Shown here in pieces: positions 7,669 to 7,777 of a DNA stretch of 7,777 nucleotides (positions within the stretch are counted from its first letter, which is position 1; each line of letters starts with the position of its first letter). This DNA is from Tannerella sp. (GTDB lineage: Bacteria; Bacteroidota; Bacteroidia; Bacteroidales; Tannerellaceae): contig JAIRXI010000058.1 of the NCBI GenBank assembly GCA_031268395.1, forward strand, positions 1 through 7,777, given 5' to 3'. A program made the translations under genes and the position numbers. The notes under the pieces were generated by a model. That model was not told the origin of the DNA and ran no database searches. It worked only from the letters and a program-made list of their open reading frames with translations.

Positions 7669-7752
7669 CCGGTTTGCCCGTCAGGGCATTCATATCCATA
7701 GAAAAAGCGATCAAACCGGCGGTTGAACTCCGTACGGAGTTCCATCCTATGG
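7669..7752. repeat. Cluster of nested inverted repeats around a perfect 18-bp palindrome
   Basis: The stretch holds CCGGTTTG (7669-7676) inverted as CAAACCGG (7712-7719), a TGCCC-gtca-GGGCA hairpin (7675-7688), CCATAG (7696-7701) inverted as CTATGG (7747-7752), AACCG-g-CGGTT (7714-7724), and the perfect palindrome GAACTCCGTACGGAGTTC (7725-7742). No ORF of note or T-tract accompanies them, so they are not simple terminators. They may be a second dispersed repeat element directly beside the one ending at 7645; the window end may cut it. Apart from these repeats, I see no gene in 7519-7777. Confidence 0.55.
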
Positions 7753-7777
7753 TTTTACCCGTGATCCATTATTTCGC

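Overview
The window looks like chromosomal DNA from a member of the Bacteroidales. The evidence is the GroEL/GroES sequence type, a DUF4494 protein (a family centred on Bacteroidetes), an Rpn/PD-(D/E)XK protein of the form common in Bacteroides and Parabacteroides, weak Shine-Dalgarno sequences, and two TAnnTTTG (-7) promoter elements of the Bacteroidetes primary sigma factor. Moderate GC and GroEL similarity to the Porphyromonas/Tannerella/Parabacteroides group fit, but I do not assign a genus.

Left half, + strand: the 3' part of an Rpn-family recombination-promoting nuclease/putative transposase (1-765, cut by the window edge). Twelve bases later comes a DUF4494 protein (778-1266), which overlaps by ATGA a YggS/PLPBP-family pyridoxal-phosphate homeostasis protein (1263-1931). 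After a 77-base gap with its own probable promoter comes a dihydroorotate dehydrogenase-like flavoprotein (2009-2986). It keeps the FMN-binding residues but appears to lack the catalytic base.

Middle and right, - strand: a strong hairpin (3055-3093) separates the convergent + and - strand blocks. Reading leftward on the - strand, the order is a copper-type P1B ATPase (7407 to 5290), then groES (5064-4795) and groEL (4764-3127). groESL is preceded by a well-spaced -24/-12 (sigma-54) promoter candidate with short palindromes and direct repeats upstream, and I see no primary-sigma promoter there. This suggests activator-dependent control of the chaperonin operon.

The right end (7408-7777) holds no convincing full-size gene. 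It carries the probable promoter and leader of the copper ATPase, including a 27-codon ORF that overlaps the ATPase start by ATGA. Beyond that is a repeat island: an imperfect palindromic repeat ending in CGTCATTG/CAATGACG, followed by nested inverted repeats around a perfect 18-bp palindrome.

Most of the window is ordinary core genome. The points most worth a second look are the groESL sigma-54-like promoter, the copper ATPase leader, the repeat island, the heptad-repeat region of the Rpn protein, and the atypical active sites of the DHOD-like protein and the ATPase.
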